A stretch of DNA of 51,870 bases from Pseudoalteromonas sp. Z1A8 (GCF_011378855.1 NZ_WTLB01000032.1:1-51870); one strand, 5' to 3'; counted from the first letter of the stretch, positions 9,516-18,865 are shown. Notes: generated by a model from the sequence alone, not told the origin. Numbers and translations are program-made.

Positions 9516-10750
9516 AGCGCTCTTTAGCAACTGACTCAAGTACTGGCTTTTCAAATCATATCGCGCTTGAATACTACATTAAAAAAAGTAATGCCCATCA
9601 CATGCAATTAGCCGTTATTTGGGTTAATGAAATAGAAGATATAAACAGCTTTTATGGTACTGAAGTGGGCGATAAAGTAATGAAAAACTTACTTACTCAC
9701 TTTAAGCTTAGAAGCTCTGCACATTGCTATATATACAGATTAGCAACCAACAAAATAGTATTGCTCGCGCCTAAAGAAATGGGTAATGACGAATTTACTG
9801 ACCTAGTAAAAACTTATAACTTTAATACGCCAGTATTAACCGACCCTTTTATTTATATAACCCTTTGTGCAGGTATTGCCAGTGGTAATAAATCGCTATT
9901 ACTCGAAAACGCGCATATAGCGGCCCTACAGGCTAAGCAAGGTAGACACAACGTCGTTAACTACTCAAAAGCACTACACGATGTAAAAACACAATATCAA
10001 TACAATGTAGAAATGGCTAAAGAAGTACGTGAAGCGTTTGATAACAACCGTATTGTGCCTTACTTTCAACCTATTATTGATACTAATACCAATAAAGTTG
10101 TTCAGTACGAATGTTTAGCTCGAATGGTAACAGCGCAAGGGGAAGTGTTAAAACCTGATGCATTTTTAAATGTAGTGACTCGCTCAAGAATGGACGGAAT
10201 ACTTACCCGTACTATATTTTCACAATGTGTTAGCCGCTTTAGAAAAACCGATATTTGCTGGAGTTTAAATATAACAGCACAAGATATGCTCGATCCTAAT
10301 TTGAGCGAGTTTATTGCTGATGAACTAAAGCGTTACCCGCACCCAAGCAACATCACGTTAGAGCTTTTAGAAACCCAAGCTATTGCCAACTTTTCTGAAG
10401 TAAAAGCATTTATTGGTATGGTTAAAACAAAAGGCGTTAAGGTTATTATTGATGACTTTGGTAGTGGTTACTCAAATATATCAAACGTACTTAAGCTAGA
10501 AGTGGATGGTATTAAACTTGATGGCGCGCTAATAAAGCAAATAGTGAATGACAAAGACATTTACTTGTTTATTGAACACATAGCCAGTTTTGCTAATCAG
10601 CTTGGTTTGCAACTAATGGCCGAGTCGGTAGAAAACGCAACCATAGTAACCGCGCTTAAAAAAGCGAATGTGGTACTAATGCAAGGCAACTATTTTGCCC
10701 ACCCAGTACCACATGTTAATACGGTTATAGAAGAAGAATTAGCACTTTGA
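9455..10750 (+). CDS. Degenerate GGDEF plus EAL phosphodiesterase part of the same gene
   Basis: Continuation of the sensor in the -1 frame. A membrane helix (about 3-20) leads to a degenerate GGDEF domain (about 24-170), where the GGDEF motif position reads ATNKI (97-101), so no diguanylate cyclase activity is expected. An EAL domain follows (about 185-425). Its c-di-GMP phosphodiesterase residues look intact: ECL at 219-221, Asn in NITAQD, Glu in LELLE, DDFGSGYS (333-340), K354 and E390. There is no good ribosome-binding site for an independent start at 9455, so the native product is probably the fused protein. The stop lies only six bases from the end of the convergent trmB-like gene. Confidence 0.82.
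   Translation: MASFFFFIAILVAAIYIYLLKRSLATDSSTGFSNHIALEYYIKKSNAHHMQLAVIWVNEIEDINSFYGTEVGDKVMKNLLTHFKLRSSAHCYIYRLATNKIVLLAPKEMGNDEFTDLVKTYNFNTPVLTDPFIYITLCAGIASGNKSLLLENAHIAALQAKQGRHNVVNYSKALHDVKTQYQYNVEMAKEVREAFDNNRIVPYFQPIIDTNTNKVVQYECLARMVTAQGEVLKPDAFLNVVTRSRMDGILTRTIFSQCVSRFRKTDICWSLNITAQDMLDPNLSEFIADELKRYPHPSNITLELLETQAIANFSEVKAFIGMVKTKGVKVIIDDFGSGYSNISNVLKLEVDGIKLDGALIKQIVNDKDIYLFIEHIASFANQLGLQLMAESVENATIVTALKKANVVLMQGNYFAHPVPHVNTVIEEELAL
9470..9476 (+). other. T TTT TTA heptamer at the frame junction
   Basis: In the sensor frame the codons here are TCT-TTT-TTA, giving the X XXY YYZ arrangement of a -1 slippery site. A slip here joins the sensor frame to the EAL frame and produces a continuous hydrophobic second helix. 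The same T6 run is also a natural place for a one-base deletion or sequencing error. Confidence 0.45.
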
Positions 10751-10756
10751 CTTACT

Positions 10757-11428
10757 TTAGCGAGGTAAGTTAATAACGAGTCGGTGGCTTTGCTGGCCAC
10801 TGGCCCAGTATTTACGCTCAAAAGGCGTTATTGCGTCGTCTGACTCATAAAGAGTTACATCGCAAGGGTTGCCAGTTAGTTCAAGCGCCCTTGCGAACTC
10901 TTTCACGTAAATATCCCAATTGCTGCGCACTTCCAATTGCCCACCTAACTTAACGATAAACGGAAAAATAGCTGCTCCATGCCAGCGCCTACGAATATGC
11001 TTAGATTTAGGCCACGGGTTTGGATACAACAAATAATGGTGCGTAGGTTGCCAATTAGCAGCAACCGCTAAGCGCCAAAAGTCGTTTAAGTCTGCTTGAA
11101 CTAAGATGTACTGCCCACTGTCGGTTTGCTTATACTCAACATCGTGCTTATCTAATCGGTGCGACGATTTATCAATACCAATAACAAGGGCATCTGGATG
11201 GCGCTTAGCTAAGTTAGCTGAGCTTTCACCCACGCCACAACACGAGTCTAAAATAAGCGGGCCATTAAAGGCTTGTACTTTAGCATTAACCTCGTCAAAC
11301 GCAGCTTGAGTATGCGCTGCAATTGGCTTTTTAAACTCAGCATCTAAGTGCTTATTTACTATTTCATCAAGCTTTTCGTGAATACCCGCTTGATTAGATA
11401 CAATACTACGTGAATTTGCATCACTCAT
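10757..11428 (-). CDS. TrmB-like SAM-dependent methyltransferase
   Basis: 223 residues. The Rossmann SAM-binding motif is DSCCGVGESS (61-70). YPNPWPKSKHIRRRWH (135-150) corresponds to the PDPWPKxRHxKRR signature of tRNA (guanine-N7) methyltransferase TrmB, but with Asn137 where TrmB has Asp. The long N-terminal region and the CC in motif I also differ from canonical TrmB, so this is probably a paralogue with an unknown or altered substrate. It is the last gene of the mpl-ubiX-yadG-yadH operon; its ATG overlaps the yadH stop by one base. Confidence 0.75.
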   Translation of the reverse strand: MSDANSRSIVSNQAGIHEKLDEIVNKHLDAEFKKPIAAHTQAAFDEVNAKVQAFNGPLILDSCCGVGESSANLAKRHPDALVIGIDKSSHRLDKHDVEYKQTDSGQYILVQADLNDFWRLAVAANWQPTHHYLLYPNPWPKSKHIRRRWHGAAIFPFIVKLGGQLEVRSNWDIYVKEFARALELTGNPCDVTLYESDDAITPFERKYWASGQQSHRLVINLPR

Positions 11429-12195
11429 TAGTGTCTTAGCCCCACACCTTTTTTAATCAATGTAAGCGCTAATGTAAATAACGCTGTTATAAATACTAAA
11501 ATAACCCCAAGAGCCACGCTTAAATCAACATCCGACACGCCTAAAAAGCCATAACGGAACGCGTTAACCATGTAAATAATTGGGTTAACTTGTGATACAT
11601 TTTGCCAAAATTCAGGCAATAAGGTAATCGAATAAAATACACCACCTAAGTAAGTTAATGGCGTTAAAATGAAGGTGGGGATAATGCTTATATCGTCAAA
11701 GCTATTTGCATAAATCGCATTAATCAAACCACCTAAAGCAAATACAGCGGAAGTTAAAATAACCGTTGCCATAATTACAAAAATATTATGAATTTGAATA
11801 TCAACAAATAATAACGACACACAGGTAACTATAAAGCCCACCATAATGCCACGTGTCATGCCGCCACCCATATAACCCAGTACAATTATGTAGTTAGGTA
11901 CAGGTGCAACTAAAAGCTCTTCAATGCTTTTTTGAAACTTTGTTGAGTAAAAGCTAGAGGCTACATTGGAATAAGAGTTAGTAATAACCGACATCATTAT
12001 AAGGCCAGGTACAATAAACTCCATATAACTAAAGCCACCCATATCGCCAATTCGTGAACCAATTAAGTTACCAAAAATAACAAAATATAAGCTCATCGTA
12101 ATTGCTGGCGGTACTAAGGTTTGCACCCAAATACGTAAGAAACGAATACATTCTTTAATCCATAAACTTTTTAAGGCTACGCCATATTTAAACAT
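11428..12195 (-). CDS. yadH: ABC-2 type transporter permease (YadH-like)
   Basis: Inner-membrane permease of 255 residues with about six hydrophobic helices, matching the ABC-2/NodJ family and E. coli YadH (256). The motif region GGVFYSITLLPEFWQNVSQ near residue 205 is typical of this family. It begins immediately after the stop of the ATPase gene yadG, so the pair forms a half-size exporter. The substrate is not known for this family member. The stop overlaps the next start. Confidence 0.88.
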   Translation of the reverse strand: MFKYGVALKSLWIKECIRFLRIWVQTLVPPAITMSLYFVIFGNLIGSRIGDMGGFSYMEFIVPGLIMMSVITNSYSNVASSFYSTKFQKSIEELLVAPVPNYIIVLGYMGGGMTRGIMVGFIVTCVSLLFVDIQIHNIFVIMATVILTSAVFALGGLINAIYANSFDDISIIPTFILTPLTYLGGVFYSITLLPEFWQNVSQVNPIIYMVNAFRYGFLGVSDVDLSVALGVILVFITALFTLALTLIKKGVGLRH

Positions 12196-13125
12196 TTATT
12201 CGCCCCGCCCTTGCTCTAATAATTCTACAAATAATTCTTCTAGTCTGTTTGCTTTATTTCGCATGCTCAATACTGTATTACCTTGAGTTGTTAATGCGCT
12301 AAATACCGCGTTTAAGCCCTGTGATTTAGCTACTTCGACTTCAATTGTATGATCGTCCGCCATGGTAAATTTGTAGCCATCAAGCGTTACAGGATTTGCT
12401 GGCATTTTTAAATCTAAAATAAAGGTTTCTTTATCAAGCTTTGCAAGCAGTGCTTTAATGGTCGTGTTTTCAACAATTCGACCAGAATCAATAATAGCGA
12501 TGTTTTTACACAGCAGCTCTGCTTCTTCAAGATAATGCGTGGTTAAAATAATGGTAACGCCTTGCTCATTTATTTGGCGTAAAAAGTCCCACATTGAACG
12601 ACGAAGTTCTATGTCTACCCCTGCCGTTGGCTCATCAAGTATAAGCAACTTGGGTTCGTGCATAAGGGCACGCGCAATCATTAATCGGCGTTTCATACCG
12701 CCTGAAAGCGTACGCGCTTGTTTGTCTTTTTTCTCTAATAAGCCAAGCTGCGCTAAGTATTTATCAGCACGTTTATGCGCTTCACCACGCGGTACACCAT
12801 AATAACCAGCTTGATTAACAAGTATTTGGCTAAGCGTTTCAAACTGACTAAAGTTAAACTCTTGTGGCACTAAGCCTAAATGCGCTTTTGCAGCTTCTAA
12901 ATCAGTATCAATATCGCAACCGAATACTTCTACTTTGCCTTTTGTTTTATTAACAAGCGACGAAATAACACCAATCGTGGTTGATTTACCGGCTCCATTT
13001 GGACCAAGCAAAGCGAAAAAATCACCTTCATGAACTTGTAAATCAACGCCCTTAATAGCCTCAACACCATTTTTATAAACCTTGGTAAGGCCTTCTATAT
13101 TTAAAGCAATATTTTGCTTATTCAT
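12196..13125 (-). CDS. yadG: ABC transporter ATP-binding protein (YadG-like)
   Basis: 309 residues, matching E. coli YadG. Walker A GPNGAGKST is at about 42-50, the signature LSGGMKRR at about 140-147, Walker B LLILDEPTAGVD at about 160-171, and the switch His in TTHYLEEAE at about 195-203. It pairs with the downstream permease as an ABC-2 exporter of unknown substrate. Its start overlaps the ubiX stop by one base, so translation is likely coupled. Confidence 0.9.
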   Translation of the reverse strand: MNKQNIALNIEGLTKVYKNGVEAIKGVDLQVHEGDFFALLGPNGAGKSTTIGVISSLVNKTKGKVEVFGCDIDTDLEAAKAHLGLVPQEFNFSQFETLSQILVNQAGYYGVPRGEAHKRADKYLAQLGLLEKKDKQARTLSGGMKRRLMIARALMHEPKLLILDEPTAGVDIELRRSMWDFLRQINEQGVTIILTTHYLEEAELLCKNIAIIDSGRIVENTTIKALLAKLDKETFILDLKMPANPVTLDGYKFTMADDHTIEVEVAKSQGLNAVFSALTTQGNTVLSMRNKANRLEELFVELLEQGRGE

Positions 13126-13745
13126 TACTTACCCTCACCATAACCCCAACGTTTTGTTAGGTTATGTTCAATGTTTAAATGATCTAAAATTCTCGCCACC
13201 ATAAAATCAACTAAGTCTTCAATACTTTGTGGCTTATGATAAAAACCAGGGGCTGCTGGCATAATTGTCACCCCTAAACGAGATAACTTAAGCATGTTTT
13301 CTAAATGAATTTCGTTAAACGGTGTTTCGCGCGGCACTAAAATTAACTGTCCGCGTTCTTTAATAACTACATCGGCTGCTCGCTCTAATAAGTTATCTGA
13401 CGCCCCTACTGCAATTGCAGAAACCGACCCAGCACTACACGGGCATACTACCATTTTTTTGGGGGCAGCAGAGCCCGAAGCCACAGGGCTAAACCAGTTA
13501 TCTTTACCGTATACTTTTAGCTGTTCAGGTTTGGCATTAAACAGCGTACTTAACTGCTCTGTGGCTTTATCTTCATTACCAGAGAGCTTGATATTTGATT
13601 CTGTATCAAGCACCACTCGTGCCGCACTTGAGATTAGTACGTAAACTTGAAATTGCTGCTCTAGTAATACCTCAAGTAATCTTAAACCATAAGGCGCACC
13701 TGATGCACCGCTAAAAGCGAGCGTAATTCTATCTTTAAATTGCAC
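13125..13745 (-). CDS. ubiX: Flavin prenyltransferase UbiX
   Basis: Prenylates reduced FMN with dimethylallyl phosphate to make the cofactor for the UbiD decarboxylase of ubiquinone synthesis. The 206 residues show the FMN-binding [13 protein letters not shown] near the N terminus (about 12-24) and the central [25 protein letters not shown] (positions about 101-125). The final substrate-binding region [10 protein letters not shown] is at about 163-172. It sits one base downstream of mpl and overlaps yadG by one base. Confidence 0.93.
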   Translation of the reverse strand: MQFKDRITLAFSGASGAPYGLRLLEVLLEQQFQVYVLISSAARVVLDTESNIKLSGNEDKATEQLSTLFNAKPEQLKVYGKDNWFSPVASGSAAPKKMVVCPCSAGSVSAIAVGASDNLLERAADVVIKERGQLILVPRETPFNEIHLENMLKLSRLGVTIMPAAPGFYHKPQSIEDLVDFMVARILDHLNIEHNLTKRWGYGEGK

Positions 13746-13746
13746 A

Positions 13747-15102
13747 CTATTCTCCGCTGTATTTATCAGCTAAACCATCAACAAGGTGTTGATGAAGGCC
13801 ATTAAAACCGCCATTGCTCATAATTAAAATATGTTGATTTGGCTTAATATTTTCAAGCACCGTATCAATAATTGTTTGTGTGCTGCTAAAGCATTGCATG
13901 CCCGCTTTATCTGCTTGCTCTTTTAGCGACCAATTTAGATTCTCTGGTTCAAAAAGCAGTACGTCGTCAGCATCACGCAGTGAATCTAATAATGTATATT
14001 GATGCACACCCATTTTCATAGTATTTGAGCGCGGCTCTAAAATAGCGATAATTTTTTCATCGCCTACTTTTGCGCGCAGTCCTGCAAGCGTAGTTTTAAT
14101 TGCTGTTGGGTGATGCGCAAAATCGTCATACACTTTAATATTATTAATATCGGCTTTTAGTTCCATGCGTCTTTTAGGGCTAATAAATTCTCCTAAGGCA
14201 TCAATACTATGATCAATGGCTATACCCACATGGCGCGCTGCTGCGATAGTCATAATTGCATTTTTAACGTTATGCTCGCCTATTGCTTGCCAGCGAACAG
14301 TGCCTTGCTTTTCGTTATTTAAAAGCACATTAAACTCACTACCATCGGCTTTTATTAATTCATAGCTCCAATCATCACCGAGTGTTTCGCTTTCGCTCCA
14401 AAGCCCTTGTGCTATTACGTCATTAAGCGCTACGTCTTGCTTAGGCCAAATTACCTTGCCGCTTTGAGGTAATGTACGCATTAAGTGATGAAATTGTTTT
14501 TTTATTGCGTTTAAATCTTCGAAAATATCAGCGTGATCGAATTCAAGATTATTTAAAATAAGTGTACGCGGAAGGTAGTGCACAAACTTACTGCGCTTAT
14601 CAAAAAATGCAGTGTCGTACTCATCCGCTTCAATAACAAAAAATGGCGTTTCACCTACTTTGGCAGATACACCAAAATTTTGAACAACGCCGCCAATTAA
14701 AAAACCAGGCTTTAAACCCGCATATTCTAAAACCCATGCAAGCATACTCGCAGTGGTCGTTTTTCCATGGGTACCCGCTACAGCAAGTACCCATGAGTTT
14801 TGTAATAAATTATGTTTAAGCCATTCAGGGCCTGAAGTATAAGGCAAGCCTTTATCAAGCACATACTCAACACATGAGTTACCACGGCTCATTGCATTAC
14901 CAATAACTACCATATCTGGCTTTGGCTCTAATTGAGATACGTTGTAGCCTTGAGTCAGTTCAATGCCAAGCTCTTCAAGTTGCGTACTCATTGGTGGGTA
15001 AACGTTTTGATCAGAACCCGTTACTTTATGACCCAATGATTTAGCAATGGCTGCAATGCCACCCATAAACGTGCCACAAATGCCCAAAATATGTATATGC
15101 AT
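13747..15102 (-). CDS. mpl: UDP-MurNAc:L-Ala-gamma-D-Glu-meso-DAP ligase
   Basis: Peptidoglycan-recycling ligase that attaches the recovered tripeptide to UDP-MurNAc. The 451-residue length fits the family (about 457). It has the Mur-ligase ATP loop GTHGKTTT at about 111-118, a Rossmann N-terminus [15 protein letters not shown], and the middle-domain motifs [13 protein letters not shown] (about 160-172) and HHPTAIK. It is first in a five-gene minus-strand operon with ubiX, yadG, yadH and the trmB-like gene; all junctions are one base or less apart. Confidence 0.95.
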   Translation of the reverse strand: MHIHILGICGTFMGGIAAIAKSLGHKVTGSDQNVYPPMSTQLEELGIELTQGYNVSQLEPKPDMVVIGNAMSRGNSCVEYVLDKGLPYTSGPEWLKHNLLQNSWVLAVAGTHGKTTTASMLAWVLEYAGLKPGFLIGGVVQNFGVSAKVGETPFFVIEADEYDTAFFDKRSKFVHYLPRTLILNNLEFDHADIFEDLNAIKKQFHHLMRTLPQSGKVIWPKQDVALNDVIAQGLWSESETLGDDWSYELIKADGSEFNVLLNNEKQGTVRWQAIGEHNVKNAIMTIAAARHVGIAIDHSIDALGEFISPKRRMELKADINNIKVYDDFAHHPTAIKTTLAGLRAKVGDEKIIAILEPRSNTMKMGVHQYTLLDSLRDADDVLLFEPENLNWSLKEQADKAGMQCFSSTQTIIDTVLENIKPNQHILIMSNGGFNGLHQHLVDGLADKYSGE

Positions 15103-15353
15103 ATACTTTCCTTAAATCGTATGCTCACTTTACAGCTATGCAAAGTTTAATGGCGCTATAATGCCAAAATTCGTGCTTAGTTACTATGTACGTCTGCACA
15201 ATTCACTCGTGCCAAAAACACGTTAATTAGTTTTTTAAACGCTAAAAACTTTAAAATAGGCAAGTTCACTTACCTTGTATTTCTTTTAATCAATTATTAT
15301 CAATGTTATAAACCAGCTTGCTGTATAACTTTAAAACTTAAAAAGGACTTAAT

Positions 15354-16142
15354 ATGAAAAAACTATTCTTTATAGCCTGTATTTTACTTAGTCAAAAAAG
15401 CTTTGCTTTGGAATTTGCTAAGTACCCAATAGAACTAAGTTCGGGCGAAGGCGTTAATGTTGTTATTGCCCCAACAACAGATAAAAAACAAGCTTTAGTA
15501 AAAGTAACAGGCATAAACCATGATATTGATGGGATTGTATTTTTAACCGATTTAAAACCTCATGGTAGTAATAAAGCGTACAAATATACTTACGATGGTA
15601 CACAAAGAAGTTTAGTAAGTGTTGAAGAAGGCTACCGCTGTTGCTCTTACAACCTTTATATTCCAGACACTCGTGATGGTACTTACTTATCAAAAAAAGA
15701 AGAGTCGAATCCTGCTATTGTTGAAGATTTAAAAGCGCAATACGAGCAACAATTAAGTAAAGGCACTCAAGCTAAACTTGCAAAGTTTAATCGTGAAAAG
15801 CATTTAGGGTATCAGCAAAAAAATATAGCTGCCGCTAATAGCGAAATAGATAAGCAATGCGGGTTAAAAATAAATACCAATGTTGATTGGGAAAACATTG
15901 ATGATGAAAACCTAAAAGAGTATGCAGTAGGTTCATTTTGTGCACAAGTAGCAAACGAAATGGCAAGCATGTGTGAAAACGACCAAAGCTTTAAAAATGA
16001 CATAGCGCAGTTCAATGCTATCGAATGTAAATTTACTAATGAGCTAAAACTACGTAAAAATGGTAATACACTTATATTTAAAACAGCGCCAAAAGCCGCT
16101 AACCAACGCCGCTTTATTGAAGCTTATTTATTAAATTTATAA
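15354..16142 (+). CDS. Secreted protein of unknown function
   Basis: 262 residues. The first 18 or so (MKKLFFIACILLSQKSFA, then LEF) form a classical signal peptide with an AxA-like cleavage site, so the mature protein should be periplasmic or exported. It has six cysteines after the signal peptide, including a CC pair (near residue 97), suggesting disulfides. I recognise no domain. A clear AAGGA ribosome-binding site precedes the ATG and a strong terminator follows, so it is probably a single-gene unit. Confidence 0.75.
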   Translation: MKKLFFIACILLSQKSFALEFAKYPIELSSGEGVNVVIAPTTDKKQALVKVTGINHDIDGIVFLTDLKPHGSNKAYKYTYDGTQRSLVSVEEGYRCCSYNLYIPDTRDGTYLSKKEESNPAIVEDLKAQYEQQLSKGTQAKLAKFNREKHLGYQQKNIAAANSEIDKQCGLKINTNVDWENIDDENLKEYAVGSFCAQVANEMASMCENDQSFKNDIAQFNAIECKFTNELKLRKNGNTLIFKTAPKAANQRRFIEAYLLNL

Positions 16143-16151
16143 GCTGAGTTT

Positions 16152-16189
16152 AAAACCAAAAAAGCACCTCTAGGTGCTTTTTTGGTTTT
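16152..16189. terminator. Bidirectional terminator
   Basis: A perfect 18-bp stem AAAACCAAAAAAGCACCT / AGGTGCTTTTTTGGTTTT with a two-base centre, between the convergent secreted-protein gene and uppP. Confidence 0.92.
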
Positions 16190-16204
16190 ACTGATTAGGT
16201 TTGT

Positions 16205-17005
16205 TTATAGCGTTAAAAATACAATCAAACCTACACCGAGTAATAAACGATATATCACAAATGGCAACATACCCATTCGCTCTATTACTTTTAAAAACAT
16301 AAATATACACGCATAAGCCGATAAGAACGATAACACCACACCAAGTAATAATGTGTTCCAATCAACTACATGATCACCCAGTGCAAGCTCTGCAATATAA
16401 TAAAGCCCCATCATTGAAATAATAGGAATCGCCAATAAAAACGAAAAACGCGCTGCGCTTTGCTTATTCATACCTAACATTAAACCAGCGGTCATCGTGA
16501 TACCTGATCGAGAAGTACCCGGGATCATTGCAACAGCTTGCGCAAAGCCAATAATAAGTGCCGTTTTCCAATTGAGCTGGTAAATAGTTTTAATTTGCTT
16601 ACCTTTTGCATCGGCGTACCAAAGTAGTAAACCAAATACGATGGTTGTTGTGGCAATGACCCAAGCGCTTCGCAAATACAATTCAATAAAGTCTTTTAAA
16701 AGTAAACCTAAAATAGCGGCAGGCACTGTACCTAGTATAATCCACCAGCCTAATTTACTGTCATCGGTAGTACCTTGAGCACCAAAGGATTTAAACCACG
16801 CACTGAGTATGTCGACGACCTCTTTGCGAAAATAAATAACAACAGCAATTAAAGTACCAACATGTACTGCTACGTCAAACGCAAGCCCTTGATCTTCCCA
16901 GCCCAAAATTTGCGATGGGAGAATTAAATGCGCCGAACTCGATATTGGTAAAAACTCAGTAAATCCCTGTATGAGGGCTAAAATAATTATTTCGATGATA
17001 CTCAT
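16205..17005 (-). CDS. uppP: Undecaprenyl-diphosphatase (BacA/UppP)
   Basis: Integral membrane phosphatase that recycles undecaprenyl pyrophosphate for peptidoglycan and O-antigen synthesis. The 266 residues are mostly hydrophobic. Motif 1 [15 protein letters not shown] lies at about 14-28 and the P-loop-like [13 protein letters not shown] at about 162-174; both hold catalytic residues. The gene follows folK with a four-base overlap and forms the folB-folK-uppP operon. Confidence 0.95.
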   Translation of the reverse strand: MSIIEIIILALIQGFTEFLPISSSAHLILPSQILGWEDQGLAFDVAVHVGTLIAVVIYFRKEVVDILSAWFKSFGAQGTTDDSKLGWWIILGTVPAAILGLLLKDFIELYLRSAWVIATTTIVFGLLLWYADAKGKQIKTIYQLNWKTALIIGFAQAVAMIPGTSRSGITMTAGLMLGMNKQSAARFSFLLAIPIISMMGLYYIAELALGDHVVDWNTLLLGVVLSFLSAYACIFMFLKVIERMGMLPFVIYRLLLGVGLIVFLTL

Positions 17006-17490
17006 GGGTTAGAAAACTCCACCTTCCATAGTTTTTGTTGAGGATTATTATATTCATTCCATAACTGGGCAATTGTTTGTTTAGCTACAGGATGATAGAA
17101 ATCTGGGGCAACCTCGCTAAGAGGTTGTAATACAAATGCGTTTTTAGTTATTTCATCTCGTGGTAGTTGCGCAGGGGAATCGCAAATTACATCATCATAA
17201 AATAGTAAATCTAAATCGAGCGTTCGTGGACTAAATTTTTTGTCGCTTGCATTACGACCATTATCGCGCTCTATTTGCTTTAATAAAGCGCATACATCAA
17301 CCAATGGCATATCCGTTGATGCACCAACCACTGAATTATAAAAATTATTGCCAGCAAACCCAACTGCTTCACTTTCAAAAACAGACGAGTGTACAATATG
17401 TTCAAAGTGCTGCTTAAGTGCAATTAATGCACATTGTATATAATGCGCTTTATTTATATTTGACCCTAGGCTGATATAAATTTTAGCCAT
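17002..17490 (-). CDS. folK: HPPK, 6-hydroxymethyl-dihydropterin pyrophosphokinase
   Basis: Activates 6-hydroxymethyl-dihydropterin with ATP in folate synthesis, the step after FolB. The 162 residues include SLGSN at the N terminus and the signature region [15 protein letters not shown] (about 87-101) containing the metal-binding DLDLL. It begins directly after the folB stop, and its own stop overlaps uppP by four bases. Confidence 0.95.
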   Translation of the reverse strand: MAKIYISLGSNINKAHYIQCALIALKQHFEHIVHSSVFESEAVGFAGNNFYNSVVGASTDMPLVDVCALLKQIERDNGRNASDKKFSPRTLDLDLLFYDDVICDSPAQLPRDEITKNAFVLQPLSEVAPDFYHPVAKQTIAQLWNEYNNPQQKLWKVEFSNP

Positions 17491-17850
17491 TTAGTCAGTT
17501 GCCTTAACACGTGTAATTTCAACACCTACAGTTTGCGCTTGTGCTACTGCTGCTGGTTTACTTACTCTTATAGTAACTTGTAGCGTATTAAACTCGCTTA
17601 AAATAATATGCGCTAATTGTTCAACTAAAGTTTCTAGCAACTCTACAGGTTTTAAAGTGCAGTGCTCAATAACTCGCTCACTTACTTTTGAGTAATCGAG
17701 TGCTAAATTAATATCGTCATTTTCGGCTGCAGGCTTAATATCGCTGAGCATTTCAATATCAAAATAAAGGCTCTGTTTACTTTCTTTTTCAAAGTCGTAC
17801 ACTCCAATGATGGTGTCGACGTGCAATTGAGATATAAAAACCTTATCCAT
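17491..17850 (-). CDS. folB: Dihydroneopterin aldolase
   Basis: Cleaves dihydroneopterin to 6-hydroxymethyl-dihydropterin. I start it at the ATG at 17850 (MDKVFISQL) rather than further upstream: GGAG sits six bases before that ATG and the 119 residues match the family's usual ~120. The N-terminal IGVYDFEK and C-terminal VRVSKPAA regions are typical. It is divergent from plsY; a mobile element lies between the two genes. Confidence 0.93.
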   Translation of the reverse strand: MDKVFISQLHVDTIIGVYDFEKESKQSLYFDIEMLSDIKPAAENDDINLALDYSKVSERVIEHCTLKPVELLETLVEQLAHIILSEFNTLQVTIRVSKPAAVAQAQTVGVEITRVKATD

Positions 17851-18242
17851 TGATACTCCAAATAACAACAAACTACTAAGCAACTATACAAAGCATTAAT
17901 AAAATTAATACTGACTATGGTTTAACCAGTGTTTAAATATGTAAAAATAACTTCTACAATAGCAAAATAACTAATACCAATCTGCTTATATACGGGGTCT
18001 ATTTAACGTTAAGGAAATTACGCTAGAACTAGGCAAAAATTTTTGTATCTAGTTGTTCTAAATAAAAAATTTCTAACGACGTTATAGTGCAATTTAATTC
18101 GTTAAATTGATCAAAGATTTATGCAGGTTGGTATAAACTAGCTATTAAATAGCCTGTTAATAATTTTCACGATAAATTTTGCTGCCAATAATAGCTTAAA
18201 AGTACTATCAATTGGTATAGCAATTAAAAAATAAGGAAGCGT
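17851..18242. other. Intergenic region carrying a MITE
   Basis: 392 bases between the divergent folB and plsY. Most of it (17974-18134) is the small inverted-repeat element described separately. The remaining flanks, about 120 bases next to folB and 110 next to plsY, must hold the promoters of both genes; I could not identify convincing -35/-10 pairs. Confidence 0.6.
17974..18134. mobile_element. MITE-like 161-bp inverted-repeat element, copy 1
   Basis: Begins ATACCAATCTGC and ends GCAGGTTGGTAT, terminal inverted repeats matching 11 of 12 bases. It contains no coding frame, but several internal palindromes are visible: TTAACGTTAA, and AACTAG (18027-18032) / CTAGTT (18049-18054) enclosing CAAAAATTTTTG. 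A second copy begins at 51716; the 155 shared bases differ at only six positions, all transitions, with no indels. Non-coding DNA that is repeated, compact and has inverted ends fits a non-autonomous element mobilised by a transposase elsewhere. No clear target duplication is visible. Confidence 0.8.
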
Positions 18243-18854
18243 GTGTTAGCCACTATAATGTTTGTTTTAGCTTATTTACTTGGGTCGATTTCGTCGGCTA
18301 TTTTAGTGTCGCGGTTGTTCAAACTCCCCGACCCTCGTAATAGCGGTTCTAACAACCCAGGCGCTACAAATGTTTATAGATTAGGCGGAGCATTTCCGGC
18401 TTGCTTGGTTTTAGTGTTTGATATTTTAAAAGGGACTATTCCGGTTTGGGGCGCTTATTTTTTAGAAGTTGAACCTTTAGAGCTAGGTTTAGTCGCTGTA
18501 GCAGCTTGCTTGGGCCATATGTACCCACTGTTTTTTAGCTTTAAAGGCGGTAAAGCTGTAGCAACTGCATTTGGATCATTATTACCTATTGGCTTATCGT
18601 TAGCTGGTTTGCTTGTATGCACTTGGCTTGTTGTTGTAGCAATAACACGCTATTCATCACTTGCAGCGCTTGTAGCTGTATCCTTAGCGCCTTTATATAC
18701 ATGGCTGATAAAACCACTTTATACACTTCCTGTTGCTTTTATTACGCTGTTAATTATATTTCGTCATCGTACTAATGTTATTAGACTATTTAGTGGAGAC
18801 GAACCAAAAGTGGGCGCTAAAAAAGCACCCACTGATGAAAACAAAAATCTTTAA
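18243..18854 (+). CDS. plsY: Acyl-phosphate:glycerol-3-phosphate acyltransferase
   Basis: Inner-membrane enzyme that transfers an acyl group from acyl phosphate to glycerol 3-phosphate, starting phospholipid synthesis. The 203 residues have several membrane helices, and the conserved motifs [12 protein letters not shown] (about 14-25), [16 protein letters not shown] (about 35-50) and FKGGKAVAT (about 100-108). The start is GTG, supported by AAGGA six bases upstream. It converges with tsaD, as in many gammaproteobacteria. Confidence 0.95.
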   Translation: MLATIMFVLAYLLGSISSAILVSRLFKLPDPRNSGSNNPGATNVYRLGGAFPACLVLVFDILKGTIPVWGAYFLEVEPLELGLVAVAACLGHMYPLFFSFKGGKAVATAFGSLLPIGLSLAGLLVCTWLVVVAITRYSSLAALVAVSLAPLYTWLIKPLYTLPVAFITLLIIFRHRTNVIRLFSGDEPKVGAKKAPTDENKNL

Positions 18855-18865
18855 AATATGAGCAG

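Noticed and set aside
17703..17891. Overlapping frame next to folB on the minus strand
   Set aside because: It is out of frame with folB and lacks protein features; it is a shadow of that gene.
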